From NCBI GenBank assembly GCA_024400635.1, contig JAKSMI010000009.1, positions 1-56,503 on the forward strand: 56,503 bases of DNA, given 5' to 3'. Within the stretch, counting starts at the first letter, position 1. Each line of letters starts with the position of its first letter. Positions 24,209 through 34,893 of the stretch are shown here, piece after piece. The stretch comes from Bacteroidales bacterium. Lineage in GTDB: Bacteria > Bacteroidota > Bacteroidia > Bacteroidales > WCHB1-69. Below the pieces are notes generated by a model. The model was not told where the DNA came from and ran no database searches. It saw only the letters and a list, made by a program, of their open reading frames with translations. The position numbers and the translations under genes were made by a program.

Positions 24209-27130
24209 ATGAAAATTTTCAAATTATCAATCTCCCTTTTGGTGGTAGTATTATTGAGTTTGGGATCTCTTTTTGCCCAAAAATCCTACACCTACAAGAC
24301 TTTCCCCAATGACCCATTGCAGGTCCGCGAGTACACGTTGGACAATGGTTTGAAAGTGTACATGAGTGTTTACAAAGACGCTCCAAAGATCCAGACTTAC
24401 ATCGCCGTTCGTGCAGGTAGTAAAAACGATCCCCACGAAACCACAGGTTTGGCTCACTATCTCGAACACATGATGTTCAAAGGTTCCCAGAAACTCGGAA
24501 CGTCAGACTGGAACAGAGAAAAAGTGCTGATTCAGAATATAGAAGATTTGTTTGAAGCTTATCGTTTGTTTGATGACCAACAAATGCGTAATGCCATTTA
24601 TCACAAAATTGACAGTCTTTCTTACGAAGCTTCCAAAATTGCCATCGCTAACGAATATGATAAAGCCATGAGCAGTATCGGCTCTGAAGGAACCAACGCA
24701 TTTACAAGCAATGACTTTACGATGTACGTGGAAAACATTCCCAACAACCAGTTGGAAACTTGGTGCGAAATTGAAGCCGACCGCTTTGAAAATCTCGTTC
24801 TTCGTCTTTTCCACACAGAACTGGAAACCATTTATGAAGAAAAGAATATGAGTCTGACTAAAGACGGCCGTCGTGTGAACGAGCAAATGTTTGCTGCTTT
24901 GTTTCCTCATCATCCTTACGGAACCCAGACCACTTTGGGTACACAAGAACATCTCAAAAACCCCTCAATGCGCAACATCCGCAATTTTGTTTCCACATAC
25001 TACGTTCCCAACAACATGTGCATCAGCTTGGCAGGTGATTTCGATCCAGACCAGGCCATCGCCATCATTGACAAATACTGGGGCAATATGAAACCTGGCA
25101 ATGTTCCCGTTTTCCAGAAAGTTCCCGAAGCTCCCATTACAACTCCTATTGTAAAAACCATCACTGGTTTAGATCCTGAATACACTACCATCGCCTATCG
25201 TATCAACGAAGGTAACGGCAGCCGCGAAGTCATGTTAGCTTCTCTGCTCGAATCAGTATTGTCCAATGGAAAATGCGGTTTGATTGACCTTAACATCGAG
25301 CAGCAGCAGAAATGTCTTGGCGCTGGTGCCGGGTGCTATGCTTTAAACGACTATTCAGCTTTCCTGTTCCAGGGCTATCCCAATGAAGGCCAGACTTTGG
25401 AACAAGTTCAGAAATTGTTGTTCGACCAAATTGAATTGGTGAAAAAAGGCGAATTTGACGAAAGCATACTTGAAGCTGCCATCAACAATATGAAACTAAG
25501 CATTATGAAACGCGCTGAAAGTAACAGCAGCCGCGCTTCACAAATGGCTTACGCTTTTGTTGAACATCAGGATTGGGGCGATGTTTGCAACGAAATCAAT
25601 GAACTGTCTAAAATCACTAAAAAAGATATCGTTGATTTCGCCAATCAGATTTTTAAGAACAATAACTATGTGATTATTAACAAATTGCAAGGAGAGCCAG
25701 ATCCTGTTTTGAAAGTTTCCAAGCCTGCCATCACTCCTATCGAAGTGGGCCGTGACAATGAAAGTGCTTTCTTGCATGAAATCAACAGCCGTCAGGTAAA
25801 ACCCATAGAACCTTCGTACGTAGATTTCAGCAAGGATTTGCAGAAGAGCAAAATGAAAAATGGTGCTGAGATTCTTTATGTCAAGAATGAAGAAAATAAA
25901 ACTTTCAGACTGCTTTATTATTTCGATTTTGGCAGCCGCGCCGACAAAACCATAGATTTAGCCAGCGATTTGATTGATTATTTGGGTACAACAAAACACA
26001 CTCCTGAACAGATTCAGACCGAATTCTACAAATTGGCTTGCAATTATTCTTTGAGCGTAGGTGCAGAAAACATCACGGTTAGCATTAGTGGTTTAAGCGA
26101 AAACATGGAAAAAGCCATGGCGCTGGTAGAAGAAATTTTCGCTGACGTGCAGCCTAATGACGAAGCATTGCAAATGCTTATCTCCAGAATCATCAAGAGT
26201 CGTAACGACAATAAAAAGAACCAGCAAGTTGCCTTCAGTGCGTTGTACAACTATGGTGTATATGGCGAAGACAGCCCCATCAAAGACGTGTTGAGTGAAA
26301 ACGAATTGAAAGCATACACCAGCCAGCAGCTTTGCAACGCCATCAAAAACATGTTCAACTATAAGCACCGCATTTTGTATTATGGACCAGAAAACATGGA
26401 CAATTTGAAAACCATCATTAGTCGTGATCACAAGATGCCTGCCAAATTCATCAAAACGCCTGTTAACAAGCAATTGGTTCCAAAGGCTGTCAACGAAAAC
26501 ATGGTTTATTTTGTGGATTACAATGCCAACCAATCTTATTTACGCGAGTACTTGCGCGGAGAAAAATTCAATACCAAAATCATCCCTGTTTTGAATTTGT
26601 TCAACGAATATTTTGGTGGTTCAATGAATGCTATCGTTTTCCAGGAAATGCGTGAAAAACGTTCTTTGGCCTACAGTGCATCAAGTTATTACGTAACGCC
26701 AAGTCGCAAGGACGGCTACTTCACGAATATAGCTGTCATTGCCACTCAAAATGATAAATTGATTGATGCCATGAATGCATTCAATGACTTGTTTGACAAC
26801 ATGCCCGTGGCAGAAGCCAATTTCAAACTGGCGCAAGATGCCGCCATCAGTGGAATTCGCACCGAACGCACAACGAAATTCTCCATCATTAACGATTATC
26901 TCTATTATGAAAAAATGGGATATGACATGAAGAAATCTCAAGAACAGATTTTGTTTGAAACCTATCCTACTTTGACGATGCAGAATCTGATAGATTTCAA
27001 TCATAAATATCTGAAAGGTCAAAAGAAATGCTACATGGTATTAGGTCGTGAGTCTGATATGGACTTCAATGCCTTGGCAAAATTTGGCAAAGTAAAGAAA
27101 CTGTCTTTGGAAGACATCTTTGGATACTAA
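24209..27130 (+). CDS. Secreted M16-family zinc metallopeptidase
   Basis: 973 residues with a signal peptide (LSISLLVVVLLSLGSLFAQ). Two M16 halves. The N-terminal half has the inverted zinc motif HYLEH (83-87, HxxEH) and a distal Glu in ETIYEEKNMSL (about 210). A helical insertion (about 100-150) separates them, as in the Bacteroidota insulinase-like group. The C-terminal, non-catalytic half carries EYFGGSMNAIVFQEMREKRSLAYSASSYYV (R/Y motif binding the substrate). It is likely periplasmic or surface exposed and degrades peptides. A strong terminator follows at 27152. Confidence 0.93.
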   Translation: MKIFKLSISLLVVVLLSLGSLFAQKSYTYKTFPNDPLQVREYTLDNGLKVYMSVYKDAPKIQTYIAVRAGSKNDPHETTGLAHYLEHMMFKGSQKLGTSDWNREKVLIQNIEDLFEAYRLFDDQQMRNAIYHKIDSLSYEASKIAIANEYDKAMSSIGSEGTNAFTSNDFTMYVENIPNNQLETWCEIEADRFENLVLRLFHTELETIYEEKNMSLTKDGRRVNEQMFAALFPHHPYGTQTTLGTQEHLKNPSMRNIRNFVSTYYVPNNMCISLAGDFDPDQAIAIIDKYWGNMKPGNVPVFQKVPEAPITTPIVKTITGLDPEYTTIAYRINEGNGSREVMLASLLESVLSNGKCGLIDLNIEQQQKCLGAGAGCYALNDYSAFLFQGYPNEGQTLEQVQKLLFDQIELVKKGEFDESILEAAINNMKLSIMKRAESNSSRASQMAYAFVEHQDWGDVCNEINELSKITKKDIVDFANQIFKNNNYVIINKLQGEPDPVLKVSKPAITPIEVGRDNESAFLHEINSRQVKPIEPSYVDFSKDLQKSKMKNGAEILYVKNEENKTFRLLYYFDFGSRADKTIDLASDLIDYLGTTKHTPEQIQTEFYKLACNYSLSVGAENITVSISGLSENMEKAMALVEEIFADVQPNDEALQMLISRIIKSRNDNKKNQQVAFSALYNYGVYGEDSPIKDVLSENELKAYTSQQLCNAIKNMFNYKHRILYYGPENMDNLKTIISRDHKMPAKFIKTPVNKQLVPKAVNENMVYFVDYNANQSYLREYLRGEKFNTKIIPVLNLFNEYFGGSMNAIVFQEMREKRSLAYSASSYYVTPSRKDGYFTNIAVIATQNDKLIDAMNAFNDLFDNMPVAEANFKLAQDAAISGIRTERTTKFSIINDYLYYEKMGYDMKKSQEQILFETYPTLTMQNLIDFNHKYLKGQKKCYMVLGRESDMDFNALAKFGKVKKLSLEDIFGY

Positions 27131-27151
27131 CATATATTATCAATAGAAAAG

Positions 27152-27192
27152 TATCAAAAAAGGAAGTGCCAAAAACACTTCCTTTTTTGATA
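27152..27192 (+). terminator. Intrinsic terminator after the M16 peptidase gene
   Basis: A 17-bp perfect stem (27152-27168 with 27176-27192) around a 7-nt loop. The right arm contains a T6 run after CACTTCC and the left arm A6 before GGAAGTG. It lies 22 bases after the stop codon. Confidence 0.88.
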
Positions 27193-27272
27193 ATAGTGAT
27201 ATGGCCGCAAGAACAAAGCTGCTATCAAGCTTTTGGTAACCCACAAAACAATGATTTATTTGATCTGACAAT

Positions 27273-27303
27273 TTGACCAACCCAAAAAAATTGCGTAAAT
27301 TTG
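27273..27303 (+). promoter_or_regulatory. Promoter for sufE
   Basis: TTG (27273-27275) and TAAATTTG (27296-27303), spaced 20 bases apart, match the Bacteroidota -33/-7 consensus well. The predicted transcription start is a few bases before ATG 27322, so the in-frame TTG at 27301 inside the -7 box is not the translation start. Confidence 0.72.
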
Positions 27304-27321
27304 CAACCTAATTTCAGCACG

Positions 27322-27750
27322 ATGGAACAAACACTGCAAGAAGCCGAACAACAAATCATTGACGAGTTTGAACTTTTCGATGATTGGATGGATAAGTATA
27401 ATTATATCATTGAGTTAGGTAAAGAACTCCCATTAATTGATCCGCAATTCAAAAACGATGATTACCTCATCTCGGGGTGTCAATCACAAGTTTGGTTGCA
27501 TGCCGAATTTCGCAATGGGAAGATTTTTTTCACCGCCGACAGCGATGCTATCATCACCAAAGGCATCATCAATCTTTTAATCCGCGTTCTATCGGGACGG
27601 ACACCTCAGGAAATCCTGAACTGCTCTATGGACTACATCGATAAAATTGGCTTGAAAGACCACCTCTCCCCCACCCGCTCAAACGGCTTGGTTTCAATGA
27701 TCAAACAGGTGAAACTTTATGCAGTGGCTTTTTCAAAAACCGAGAACTAA
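27322..27750 (+). CDS. sufE: SufE family Fe-S cluster assembly protein
   Basis: 142 residues from ATG 27322. SufE accepts sulfur from the cysteine desulfurase SufS and passes it to SufB. Characteristic stretches: IIDEFELFDDWMDKYNYIIELGKELPLI, the active-site loop DDYLISGCQSQVWL (sulfur-carrying Cys in SGCQS) and the C-terminal IGLKDHLSPTRSNGLVSMIKQVKLYA. It has its own promoter and is far from sufC/sufD (44717-46871). sufS is not in the window. Confidence 0.95.
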   Translation: MEQTLQEAEQQIIDEFELFDDWMDKYNYIIELGKELPLIDPQFKNDDYLISGCQSQVWLHAEFRNGKIFFTADSDAIITKGIINLLIRVLSGRTPQEILNCSMDYIDKIGLKDHLSPTRSNGLVSMIKQVKLYAVAFSKTEN

Positions 27751-27800
27751 TAAACCATAATAACATCATATTTTTTTAAAAACTTAACATCAACAAAAAC

Positions 27801-28769
27801 ATGAAAAAGGTCCTGGGTATTGGCAACGCACTGGTCGATGTGATTGTAAAATTGGAAAATGATGACTTGTTAACGCAATTTGGACTGGAAAAAGGCGGTA
27901 TGGAAATGATTGACGCCCAAAGAAAACGGATTATTCATAAAAACATCAAAAACCTTCCACAAACCTCAGCCACTGGCGGTTCATGCTCCAATACAATCCA
28001 CGGATTGGCCCGCTTAGGTGTTGATGCCGGTTATATCGGTAAAGTTGGCAACGACGATGCTGGTCACTTTTTCCAAGACGAGATGAAGCGTTACAACGTG
28101 ACCCCACACTTGATGACATCTGACATTGATACAGGTATCGCCACAACTTTCATGAGCCCTGATGCAGAACGCTCTTTCGCTACCTATCTCGGTGCCGCCG
28201 CCACAATGATTGACGAAGAAATCGACCCGGAAATTTTTAAAAATTATGATTTTCTCTATATCGAAGGATATTTGATTTTTAATCACGATTTGATTTTGAA
28301 ACTCTGCCATCATGCCAAAGAAAACGGTCTGCAAGTGGCCATGGATTTCGGCAGTTTCAATATGGTGGATGAACATCGTGCCTTTTTGGAAGACATACTG
28401 GAAAAAAATGTTGACATTATCTTCGCCAACGAAGAAGAAGCCAAGGCTTTTACTGGTAAAGAACGTGCTGAAGCTTTGGATACCCTTTCTCAATATTGCC
28501 CTATCGCTGTTGTAAAGCTCGGCAAAGACGGCTCTATGGTAAAAGTTCACGGCAAAATAACCGAAATTCCTCCTTACGAGGCCCAACGCATTGATACCAA
28601 TGGGGCTGGCGATATCTACGCTTCAGGTTTTATTTATGGTTTACTTAAAGAATATGATATTGAACGTTGCGGCTACATTGCAACACGCCTATCCGCTGCC
28701 ATCATCGAAACCATTGGCGCAAAATTGACCGATGCTCAATGGAAAATGCTACTGCCAGAGGTGCTGTAG
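27801..28769 (+). CDS. PfkB-family carbohydrate/adenosine kinase
   Basis: 322 residues of the ribokinase superfamily. The N-terminal GIGNALVDVIVKL, a Gly-rich sugar/nucleoside site (TSATGGSCSNTIHGLARLGVDAGYIGKVGNDDAG), and the C-terminal signature DTNGAGDIYASGF with the catalytic Asp are clear. The overall layout matches proteins often annotated as adenosine kinases in Bacteroidota, but substrate specificity (adenosine, ribose or fructose) is not fixed by these motifs. It is 50 bases after sufE and ends 10 bases from the convergent C10 peptidase gene. Confidence 0.88.
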   Translation: MKKVLGIGNALVDVIVKLENDDLLTQFGLEKGGMEMIDAQRKRIIHKNIKNLPQTSATGGSCSNTIHGLARLGVDAGYIGKVGNDDAGHFFQDEMKRYNVTPHLMTSDIDTGIATTFMSPDAERSFATYLGAAATMIDEEIDPEIFKNYDFLYIEGYLIFNHDLILKLCHHAKENGLQVAMDFGSFNMVDEHRAFLEDILEKNVDIIFANEEEAKAFTGKERAEALDTLSQYCPIAVVKLGKDGSMVKVHGKITEIPPYEAQRIDTNGAGDIYASGFIYGLLKEYDIERCGYIATRLSAAIIETIGAKLTDAQWKMLLPEVL

Positions 28770-28779
28770 TATATTCTTA

Positions 28780-30216
28780 TTAGTATTTCACTACTTTTTT
28801 AATTTCAACACCATTATCAGTAACTATTCTTAAAATATAAGTTCCTGAATTATAATTTGATAAATCCATATCAAAATTATTATTATTGATATTTTGATGT
28901 AAAATTTCTTTGCCGAAAATATCATAAATCAAAACTTCATTAATTTCATTTTCTGTCGCATTGATATGGAGAATATCTTGTGTTGGATTAGGATATAATT
29001 TGATGTCAATATTTTGATAATCTTCCACACTTACGGGAGGGGGAAGTTCCGGACCGCGGATGCCAGTAATAATGGCATGCTCATTGTTGAAGCCATAAGA
29101 ACTGCAGGATGTGATGGCATAATAGCCATTTTGTTGCCCACCCCAGCCCCAGTTGAAGTGGAGATAGTCGTCATCGCGATAGCCATCGCAAACCCAAACG
29201 TGTCCACCATAATTGCCACTTCCACCATACATAAACGGAGCCCGTGCATCCAATTCTGTTTTGATACGGTTCATCCAAGTGGTCGTCGTCATATTTCCAC
29301 GCTCAGTGTATTGTACGGTAGCTGGATAACCAAAATAGGTTGAAAGTGCTGAAACAATATAATTGGAATTGACAACACTGGCAGCCGGACCATATCGCAT
29401 ATCGACGGAAACCCCACAATGATATAACAATGTGGAAATAGCATCAACACAACTATCTGGATGACTGGTGTTTGTCAATCTATCAGACATATTTTCATAA
29501 CGATAAGTAGTAGCTCCAAAATTGGCACTGAGCGTGCCATAATTTCCCATACTGCTATTACATAAATAAGAATGACTACCTGTTCCTGTCGTAGGAAAGC
29601 GCCAATAACGCATAATCTGTCCCATTACCAAGGCGCCGCAACCTACCGCAGTATGTCCTCCATAAGCAACGTCACCTGTCGCATCTGCCGGACATTTATC
29701 ATTATAATACTTCGTTTGTGCCCATTTATTATTGCCCAACAATGGGCCAACTACTACAGTTCCATCTTTTGTTGTAGAAATGTTTCCTTGCAAAAACTGG
29801 TTCCATTCTTTATTAACTTTAGCATCTTTGAAATTTTCATCATTGATAATTTGCTGAATTTCAGAAGAATAACCATTAAGAAAGAATTGAATATGTTCTG
29901 GGATATTTTCAACTTCAAATTTACTTTCAGTAGAAAAAGCCAAAATAGGTTTCACCTTATCACTTGCAGAAACAATGACAAAACCCTCATCTCCGAAATT
30001 TACCGCAAAAAAAGAAGGAATTGGTAAATCGTTTTTCATAATGGAAGCTTGATAAACGATTGTCGCCTCCGAAATATTTGACTTTTTAGGACTTATCGTT
30101 GCAAAATAATTGTATGCCACTTTCTTTGCAGTCAAGGAATCCACTTCTTTTGCTTGTACAGAAAATGTCAACGCAATCACAACAAGCAATAAAAGATTGA
30201 TATGCTTATTCATCAT
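28780..30216 (-). CDS. C10-family (streptopain-like) cysteine peptidase, T9SS cargo
   Basis: 478 residues. Signal peptide INLLLLVVIALTFSVQA, an N-terminal Spi-type propeptide (about 25-150, FFAVNFGDEGFVIVSASDKVKPILAFS), then the C10 catalytic domain: Cys193 in HTAVGCGALVMGQIMRYW, His339 in GGHVWVCDGY, and the NWGWGG motif (about 355-360). The C-terminal about 75 residues are a T9SS type A sorting domain (IKLYPNPTQDILHI..IYDIFGKEIL..GTYILRIVTDNGVEIKKVVKY). A secreted, self-inhibited protease. Start is 30216 or the second Met at 30213. It is the last gene after uvrA-degT-cinA. A catalytically dead relative lies at 41829-44141. Confidence 0.94.
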   Translation of the reverse strand: MMNKHINLLLLVVIALTFSVQAKEVDSLTAKKVAYNYFATISPKKSNISEATIVYQASIMKNDLPIPSFFAVNFGDEGFVIVSASDKVKPILAFSTESKFEVENIPEHIQFFLNGYSSEIQQIINDENFKDAKVNKEWNQFLQGNISTTKDGTVVVGPLLGNNKWAQTKYYNDKCPADATGDVAYGGHTAVGCGALVMGQIMRYWRFPTTGTGSHSYLCNSSMGNYGTLSANFGATTYRYENMSDRLTNTSHPDSCVDAISTLLYHCGVSVDMRYGPAASVVNSNYIVSALSTYFGYPATVQYTERGNMTTTTWMNRIKTELDARAPFMYGGSGNYGGHVWVCDGYRDDDYLHFNWGWGGQQNGYYAITSCSSYGFNNEHAIITGIRGPELPPPVSVEDYQNIDIKLYPNPTQDILHINATENEINEVLIYDIFGKEILHQNINNNNFDMDLSNYNSGTYILRIVTDNGVEIKKVVKY

Positions 30217-30219
30217 ATT

Positions 30220-30705
30220 TTATTTATCAATATCCTTTTCCAATTCTTCTTTCAGCATCTCCAAAGCAGTCTCTGATGCTTTTTGGGCAATGCCTATACG
30301 ACCTAATTCTGGATCAAAATGATAAACTTTTGCATTGAATCGAGTGGTGGTGGCAACACAAATCCAAACTGTTCCAACTGGTTTTTCATCCGTACCTCCC
30401 GATGGGCCCGCAATACCAGAAGTGGCAATTGAATAATCCACATCAAACAAGCCCATCGTATTGATAGCCATGTCGTTAACTACAAATTCACTGACAGCGC
30501 CGTGTTTTTTCAGATTTAATTCACGAACATTTAAAATGGAGCGTTTTGCCTCGTTGCTGTAAGAAACCACCGAGCCCATAAAAAATTCCGAACAACCTGG
30601 AACAGAGGTGATGAGGTGAGAAAGATATCCACCGGTACAACTTTCGGCTACTGCCAATGTTTTTTTCGTCTTGAAAAATATCTCAGCTATTTCTTCTTGT
30701 ATCAT
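30220..30705 (-). CDS. pncC: CinA-family nicotinamide-nucleotide amidohydrolase (PncC-like)
   Basis: 161 residues, the stand-alone CinA C-terminal domain that hydrolyses NMN to nicotinate mononucleotide in pyridine nucleotide salvage. Typical motifs: AVAESCTGGYLSHLITSVPGCSEFFMGSVVSYSNEAK and GIAGPSGGTDEKPVGTVWIC. There is no N-terminal MoaB/COG1058 domain, unlike full CinA. It lies 10 bases after the aminotransferase gene and 3 bases before the C10 peptidase gene. Confidence 0.93.
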   Translation of the reverse strand: MIQEEIAEIFFKTKKTLAVAESCTGGYLSHLITSVPGCSEFFMGSVVSYSNEAKRSILNVRELNLKKHGAVSEFVVNDMAINTMGLFDVDYSIATSGIAGPSGGTDEKPVGTVWICVATTTRFNAKVYHFDPELGRIGIAQKASETALEMLKEELEKDIDK

Positions 30706-30715
30706 AATTCAAATA

Positions 30716-31843
30716 TTAATCAATAAAACGAATGAAATTATCAGTAATATACTTTAATTGTTCTTCATCAAGTTCAGTATGCATGGGCAGGGAAACTACG
30801 CAATCGCACAATGCCTCGGCCACAGGAAAATCGCCTTTTTCGTGGCCCAAATGAGCAAAAGCTTTCTGCAAGTGCAAGGGCACAGGATAATAAATCATCA
30901 CGGGAACACCCGCTTCTTTCATATTTTCAATCAAACGAAAACGGTCCACATTGGTCAGTTTCAAAGTATATTGATGAAAAACATGTGTAGTATGACTTGC
31001 TACTACTGGCGTTTGTATTTTCGGATGTCCTGCAAAAGCCTTGTCATAATACAAAGCGGCTTGCTGACGAGCAGCAATATATTCATCAAGATGTTTAAGT
31101 TTAATATCCAAAATGGCAGCCTGGATTGAATCAAGACGAGAATTGACACCAATCATATCGTGATAATAGCGAGTAAACATACCATGGTTGACAATACCGC
31201 GAATTCGATAATCCAACTCATCATCATTGGTGAACAAAGCCCCACCGTCACCATAACAACCCAGATTTTTGGATGGGAAAAAGGAGGTACAGCCAATTGT
31301 GCCCAAAGTGCCACTCTTCTGCAAAGGATAATTATCAATGAAAACCTCCGCACCGATAGCCTGGCAGTTATCTTCGATGACGGCAAGTCCATGTTTGTCG
31401 GCAATGCGCATGATTTCTTGCATGTTGCAGCACTGTCCAAACAAATGAACTGGAACAATAGCCTTTGTTTTCTGCGTTATAGCTAACTCCAGCTGACGAA
31501 CATCCATATTGAACGTGTCTGGCTCAACATCTACAAAAACTGGTGTGAGACCCAATAAACCAACAACTTCCACTGTTGCAATGAAAGTAAATGGCGTAGT
31601 AATAACCTCATCTCCCGGCTTCAAATTCAATGCCATCATAGCTACTTGCAAAGCGTCTGTACCATTTCCACAAGGAATGACATGTTTGACCTTCAAGTAT
31701 TCTTCAAGATGCTGTTGAAAATTCTTGACTGCCGGTCCATTGATATATGCTGACGATTCCATAACTTTCACTACGGCTTCATCAAGTTCATTCTTAATCT
31801 TTAAATATTGACTTTTCAAGTCAACCATTTGAATGGGTTTCAT
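30716..31843 (-). CDS. DegT/DnrJ/EryC1-family PLP aminotransferase
   Basis: 375 residues. This fold-type I aminotransferase family makes amino sugars for O-antigen, capsule or glycans from nucleotide-linked keto-sugars. PCGNGTDALQVAMMAL and GDEVITTPFTFIATVEVV lie near the N-terminus; the PLP-binding lysine is K192 in SFFPSKNLGCYGDGG. HVFHQYTLKL..RFRLIENMKEAGVPVMIYYPVPLHLQKAF is the family C-terminus. The substrate is probably a UDP- or dTDP-keto sugar. No other sugar-nucleotide gene is adjacent; it is wedged between uvrA (6 bases) and cinA. Confidence 0.92.
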   Translation of the reverse strand: MKPIQMVDLKSQYLKIKNELDEAVVKVMESSAYINGPAVKNFQQHLEEYLKVKHVIPCGNGTDALQVAMMALNLKPGDEVITTPFTFIATVEVVGLLGLTPVFVDVEPDTFNMDVRQLELAITQKTKAIVPVHLFGQCCNMQEIMRIADKHGLAVIEDNCQAIGAEVFIDNYPLQKSGTLGTIGCTSFFPSKNLGCYGDGGALFTNDDELDYRIRGIVNHGMFTRYYHDMIGVNSRLDSIQAAILDIKLKHLDEYIAARQQAALYYDKAFAGHPKIQTPVVASHTTHVFHQYTLKLTNVDRFRLIENMKEAGVPVMIYYPVPLHLQKAFAHLGHEKGDFPVAEALCDCVVSLPMHTELDEEQLKYITDNFIRFID

Positions 31844-31849
31844 TGTATA

Positions 31850-34690
31850 TTATTTTGAATTGTTGATATATTCTTTCAAATAATGTGCTGTAAAACCATC
31901 ATTTTTCTTCATGATTTCTTCGGGAGTTCCTTGAGCGATGATGGTACCACCATCACGTCCTCCTTCAGGTCCCATATCGATGATGTAATCTGCCATTTTG
32001 ATAACATCCATATTATGCTCTATAACCACCACGGTATTGCCTTTATCCACTAATTGATTCAGCACATCCATCAATATGGCGATATCTTGAAAATGCAATC
32101 CAGTGGTTGGTTCATCTAGGATATAAAGCGTTTTTCCAGTATCTTTCTTTGACAACTCTGCAGCCAATTTCACGCGCTGCGCTTCCCCCCCCGACAAAGT
32201 TGTTGAAGATTGTCCCAAACGGATATAACCCAAGCCTACGTCATTCAAAGTTTTGATTTTCTGAATAATCTGAGGAACTTTATCGAAGAATTCAAGTGCG
32301 TGCTCAATATCCATTTCCAGAACATCATTGATGGATTTTCCACGATAGCGAACCTCGAGGGTTTCGGCATTGTAACGCAATCCGTTACAAGCATCACATT
32401 TGACGTAAATGTCTGGTAGAAAGTTCATTTCTATGGATTTCAGCCCTGCACCCTTACACTCCTCACAACGACCACCACTGACATTAAACGAAAATCTTCC
32501 AGGTTTATAACCTCTGATCTTAGATTCCTGGAGTCCTGCATACAACTGACGAATATCGTCAAAAACACCAACATAAGTTGCTGGATTTGAGCGCGGTGTT
32601 CTGCCAATGGGCTGCTGATTTATTTCTATAACTTTATCAATATTATCCAAACCTAAAACTTCGCCGTAAGGAAGCGGTTTATGGTCGGAACGATAAAAAT
32701 GCTGATTTAATATTGGATAAAGCGTGTCTGTAATAAGTGAAGACTTTCCACTGCCGGAAACACCTGTAACACAAATCAGTGTTGAAAGCGGGAAATGTGC
32801 AGTTACATTTTTCAGATTGTTGCCTTTAGCACCGATGATAGACAGTTTTTTGCCTGATCCCTTGCGTCTACGCAGAGGCATTTCTATCCGTTTTTTACCT
32901 GTCAGATAATCCGCAGTAAGCGAATTTGCTTTGATAATTTCATCGTACGTACCGGCAGCCATTAGCTGGCCTCCGTGTTCACCAGCTGCAGGACCAATAT
33001 CAACAATAAAATCCGCCGCTTCCATCATATCGCGATCATGCTCGACGACAATAACGGTATTGCCAATATCTCGCAACTCTTTTAAAGAATTGATCAGTCG
33101 ATGATTGTCACGTTGATGCAGACCTATGCTGGGTTCATCGAGAATATACAGCACGTTGACAAGTTGCGAACTAATCTGGGTAGCCAGGCGAATACGCTGA
33201 GCCTCGCCCCCCGACAAGCTACGTGCCGAACGATTCAGTGACAAGTAGCCAATTCCAACTTCACACAAAAATTTAAGTCGGAGTTTGATTTCACGTAAAA
33301 TTTCAAATGCAATGGCATTTTTTCTCTCATCAAGCAACGACGGACATTGTTCTATCCACTGCGCCAAATCTTTGATGTCCATTTGGGCCAAATCAGCAAT
33401 GCCCTTATCTCCGATTTTAAAATATCTTGCTTCCTTTTTCAGTCGTGTGCCATGACATTCCGGACATTCTTTTTCATCAATGAACTGATTGACCCATTTC
33501 CGGATAGAAGCCGGCGCGGATTCATAATCAATATTGCGGAGAAAACTGACCACACCTTCGAAATTAACCTTCATCGGAGACAAGCCCGCAATGTCACGCT
33601 TGACGTAAAGCGGATCACTCATTCCATAAAGGATTTTATCCATCACATATTCTGGAATCTTTGAAATCGGATCGGAAAGCGAAAACTCGAATTTTTCAGC
33701 CATTGCCTCCAATTGCTTGAAAATGGGAGAATTCTTATAGGGACCGATAGGCGCCAAGCCGCCTTCTTTGATGGATAGAGATGGGTCTGGAATGATTTTC
33801 GACATTTCCAACTCACTGATAAAACCGAGGCCATTGCATTTGGGACAAGCTCCATACGGTGAGTTAAAAGAGAAAGTATTCGGCTCCGGTTCCGGATACG
33901 AAATGCCAGTAGTAGGACACATCAAATATTTGCTGAAATTGATGGATTTCCCTGTTTCATGGTCAAGCAAAATAACGACGCCTTTCCCTTGTTTCAACGC
34001 TAAACGCAAACTGTTGACGAGACGCTGCTTCGACAATTCACGAACAACCATATGATCAATGACCAAATCGATATCGTGAATTTTATACCGGTCGAGTTGC
34101 ATATTAAACTCCACAGTACGGATTTCTCCATCAATGCGACAACGCACAAATCCTTGCTTGCGAATGGTCTCAAACAGTTCCTTATAATGCCCCTTTCTAC
34201 CTTTAACCAAAGGTGCAAGCAAAGTTATATCCTTGTTATTGAATGTTTTTAGAATTAAATCTATCAATTCTTTTTCCGTATAGCGAACCATTTTTTCGCC
34301 TGTATTGTACGAATAAGCGTCTGCTACACGGGCATACAACAAACGGAGAAAATCATAAACTTCGGTAATAGTTCCCACCGTAGAACGCGGGTTTTTGTTC
34401 ACCGTTTTCTGTTCGATGGAAATGACGGGATTGAGTCCGGTAATCTTGTCCACATCAGGATGCTCCAAGTTACCAATAAATTGGCGTGCGTAAGACGAAA
34501 AAGTCTCCATATAGCGGCGCTGACCTTCAGCAAAAATCGTGTCGAAAGCCAACGATGATTTACCGCTGCCACTCAAGCCTGTAATAACCGTAAGTTTATT
34601 CTGGGGAATAGTCAGGGATATGTTTTTCAGGTTGTTAACCCTAGCTCCAATGATGACTAACTGATCTTCCCTATATTCCTGTTGTTTCAT
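31850..34690 (-). CDS. uvrA: Excinuclease ABC subunit A
   Basis: DNA damage sensor of nucleotide excision repair. The 946 residues match the family. Two ABC ATPase modules: Walker [10 protein letters not shown] (38-46) and [10 protein letters not shown] in the second half, ABC signatures [12 protein letters not shown] and [12 protein letters not shown], and Walker [14 protein letters not shown] / [13 protein letters not shown]. Zinc-finger cysteines are in [30 protein letters not shown] and [14 protein letters not shown]. The start at 34690 is 24 bases from a -7 box. It heads the cluster uvrA-degT-cinA-C10 with gaps of 10 bases or less. Confidence 0.99.
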   Translation of the reverse strand: MKQQEYREDQLVIIGARVNNLKNISLTIPQNKLTVITGLSGSGKSSLAFDTIFAEGQRRYMETFSSYARQFIGNLEHPDVDKITGLNPVISIEQKTVNKNPRSTVGTITEVYDFLRLLYARVADAYSYNTGEKMVRYTEKELIDLILKTFNNKDITLLAPLVKGRKGHYKELFETIRKQGFVRCRIDGEIRTVEFNMQLDRYKIHDIDLVIDHMVVRELSKQRLVNSLRLALKQGKGVVILLDHETGKSINFSKYLMCPTTGISYPEPEPNTFSFNSPYGACPKCNGLGFISELEMSKIIPDPSLSIKEGGLAPIGPYKNSPIFKQLEAMAEKFEFSLSDPISKIPEYVMDKILYGMSDPLYVKRDIAGLSPMKVNFEGVVSFLRNIDYESAPASIRKWVNQFIDEKECPECHGTRLKKEARYFKIGDKGIADLAQMDIKDLAQWIEQCPSLLDERKNAIAFEILREIKLRLKFLCEVGIGYLSLNRSARSLSGGEAQRIRLATQISSQLVNVLYILDEPSIGLHQRDNHRLINSLKELRDIGNTVIVVEHDRDMMEAADFIVDIGPAAGEHGGQLMAAGTYDEIIKANSLTADYLTGKKRIEMPLRRRKGSGKKLSIIGAKGNNLKNVTAHFPLSTLICVTGVSGSGKSSLITDTLYPILNQHFYRSDHKPLPYGEVLGLDNIDKVIEINQQPIGRTPRSNPATYVGVFDDIRQLYAGLQESKIRGYKPGRFSFNVSGGRCEECKGAGLKSIEMNFLPDIYVKCDACNGLRYNAETLEVRYRGKSINDVLEMDIEHALEFFDKVPQIIQKIKTLNDVGLGYIRLGQSSTTLSGGEAQRVKLAAELSKKDTGKTLYILDEPTTGLHFQDIAILMDVLNQLVDKGNTVVVIEHNMDVIKMADYIIDMGPEGGRDGGTIIAQGTPEEIMKKNDGFTAHYLKEYINNSK

Positions 34691-34713
34691 TAATATCCCA
34701 AAAATTGAAACGG

Positions 34714-34721
34714 CAAAGGTA
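34714..34721 (-). promoter_or_regulatory. -7 box for uvrA
   Basis: CAAAGGTA (plus) reads TACCTTTG on the minus strand. It lies only 13 bases from the -7 box of the opposite-strand promoter at 34735, so the two RNA polymerase footprints would overlap. Confidence 0.55.
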
Positions 34722-34734
34722 CGTATTTTTTTTG

Positions 34735-34742
34735 TATTTTTG
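34735..34742 (+). promoter_or_regulatory. -7 box toward the DUF4932-like gene
   Basis: TATTTTTG on the plus strand, about 150 bases before ATG 34894, which implies a leader of about 145 nt. The leader 34743-34893 shows no clear riboswitch or terminator structure. Confidence 0.45.
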
Positions 34743-34893
34743 CACTTGATTTTCCTTTTTAAGGAGATAAAAACAAGTAAAATTGTGGGGGAATTTTGAG
34801 CATTATAGCAAGACAGATTATACTCTATCGATTTTGATAAATTTCTCCAATTAGAAGAAAATTTGAATTAATCAATCAGAATAACATCATTAA

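Noticed and set aside
27301..27321. TTG start that would extend SufE by 7 residues
   Set aside because: The TTG is part of the -7 promoter box, so it would be upstream of the transcription start.
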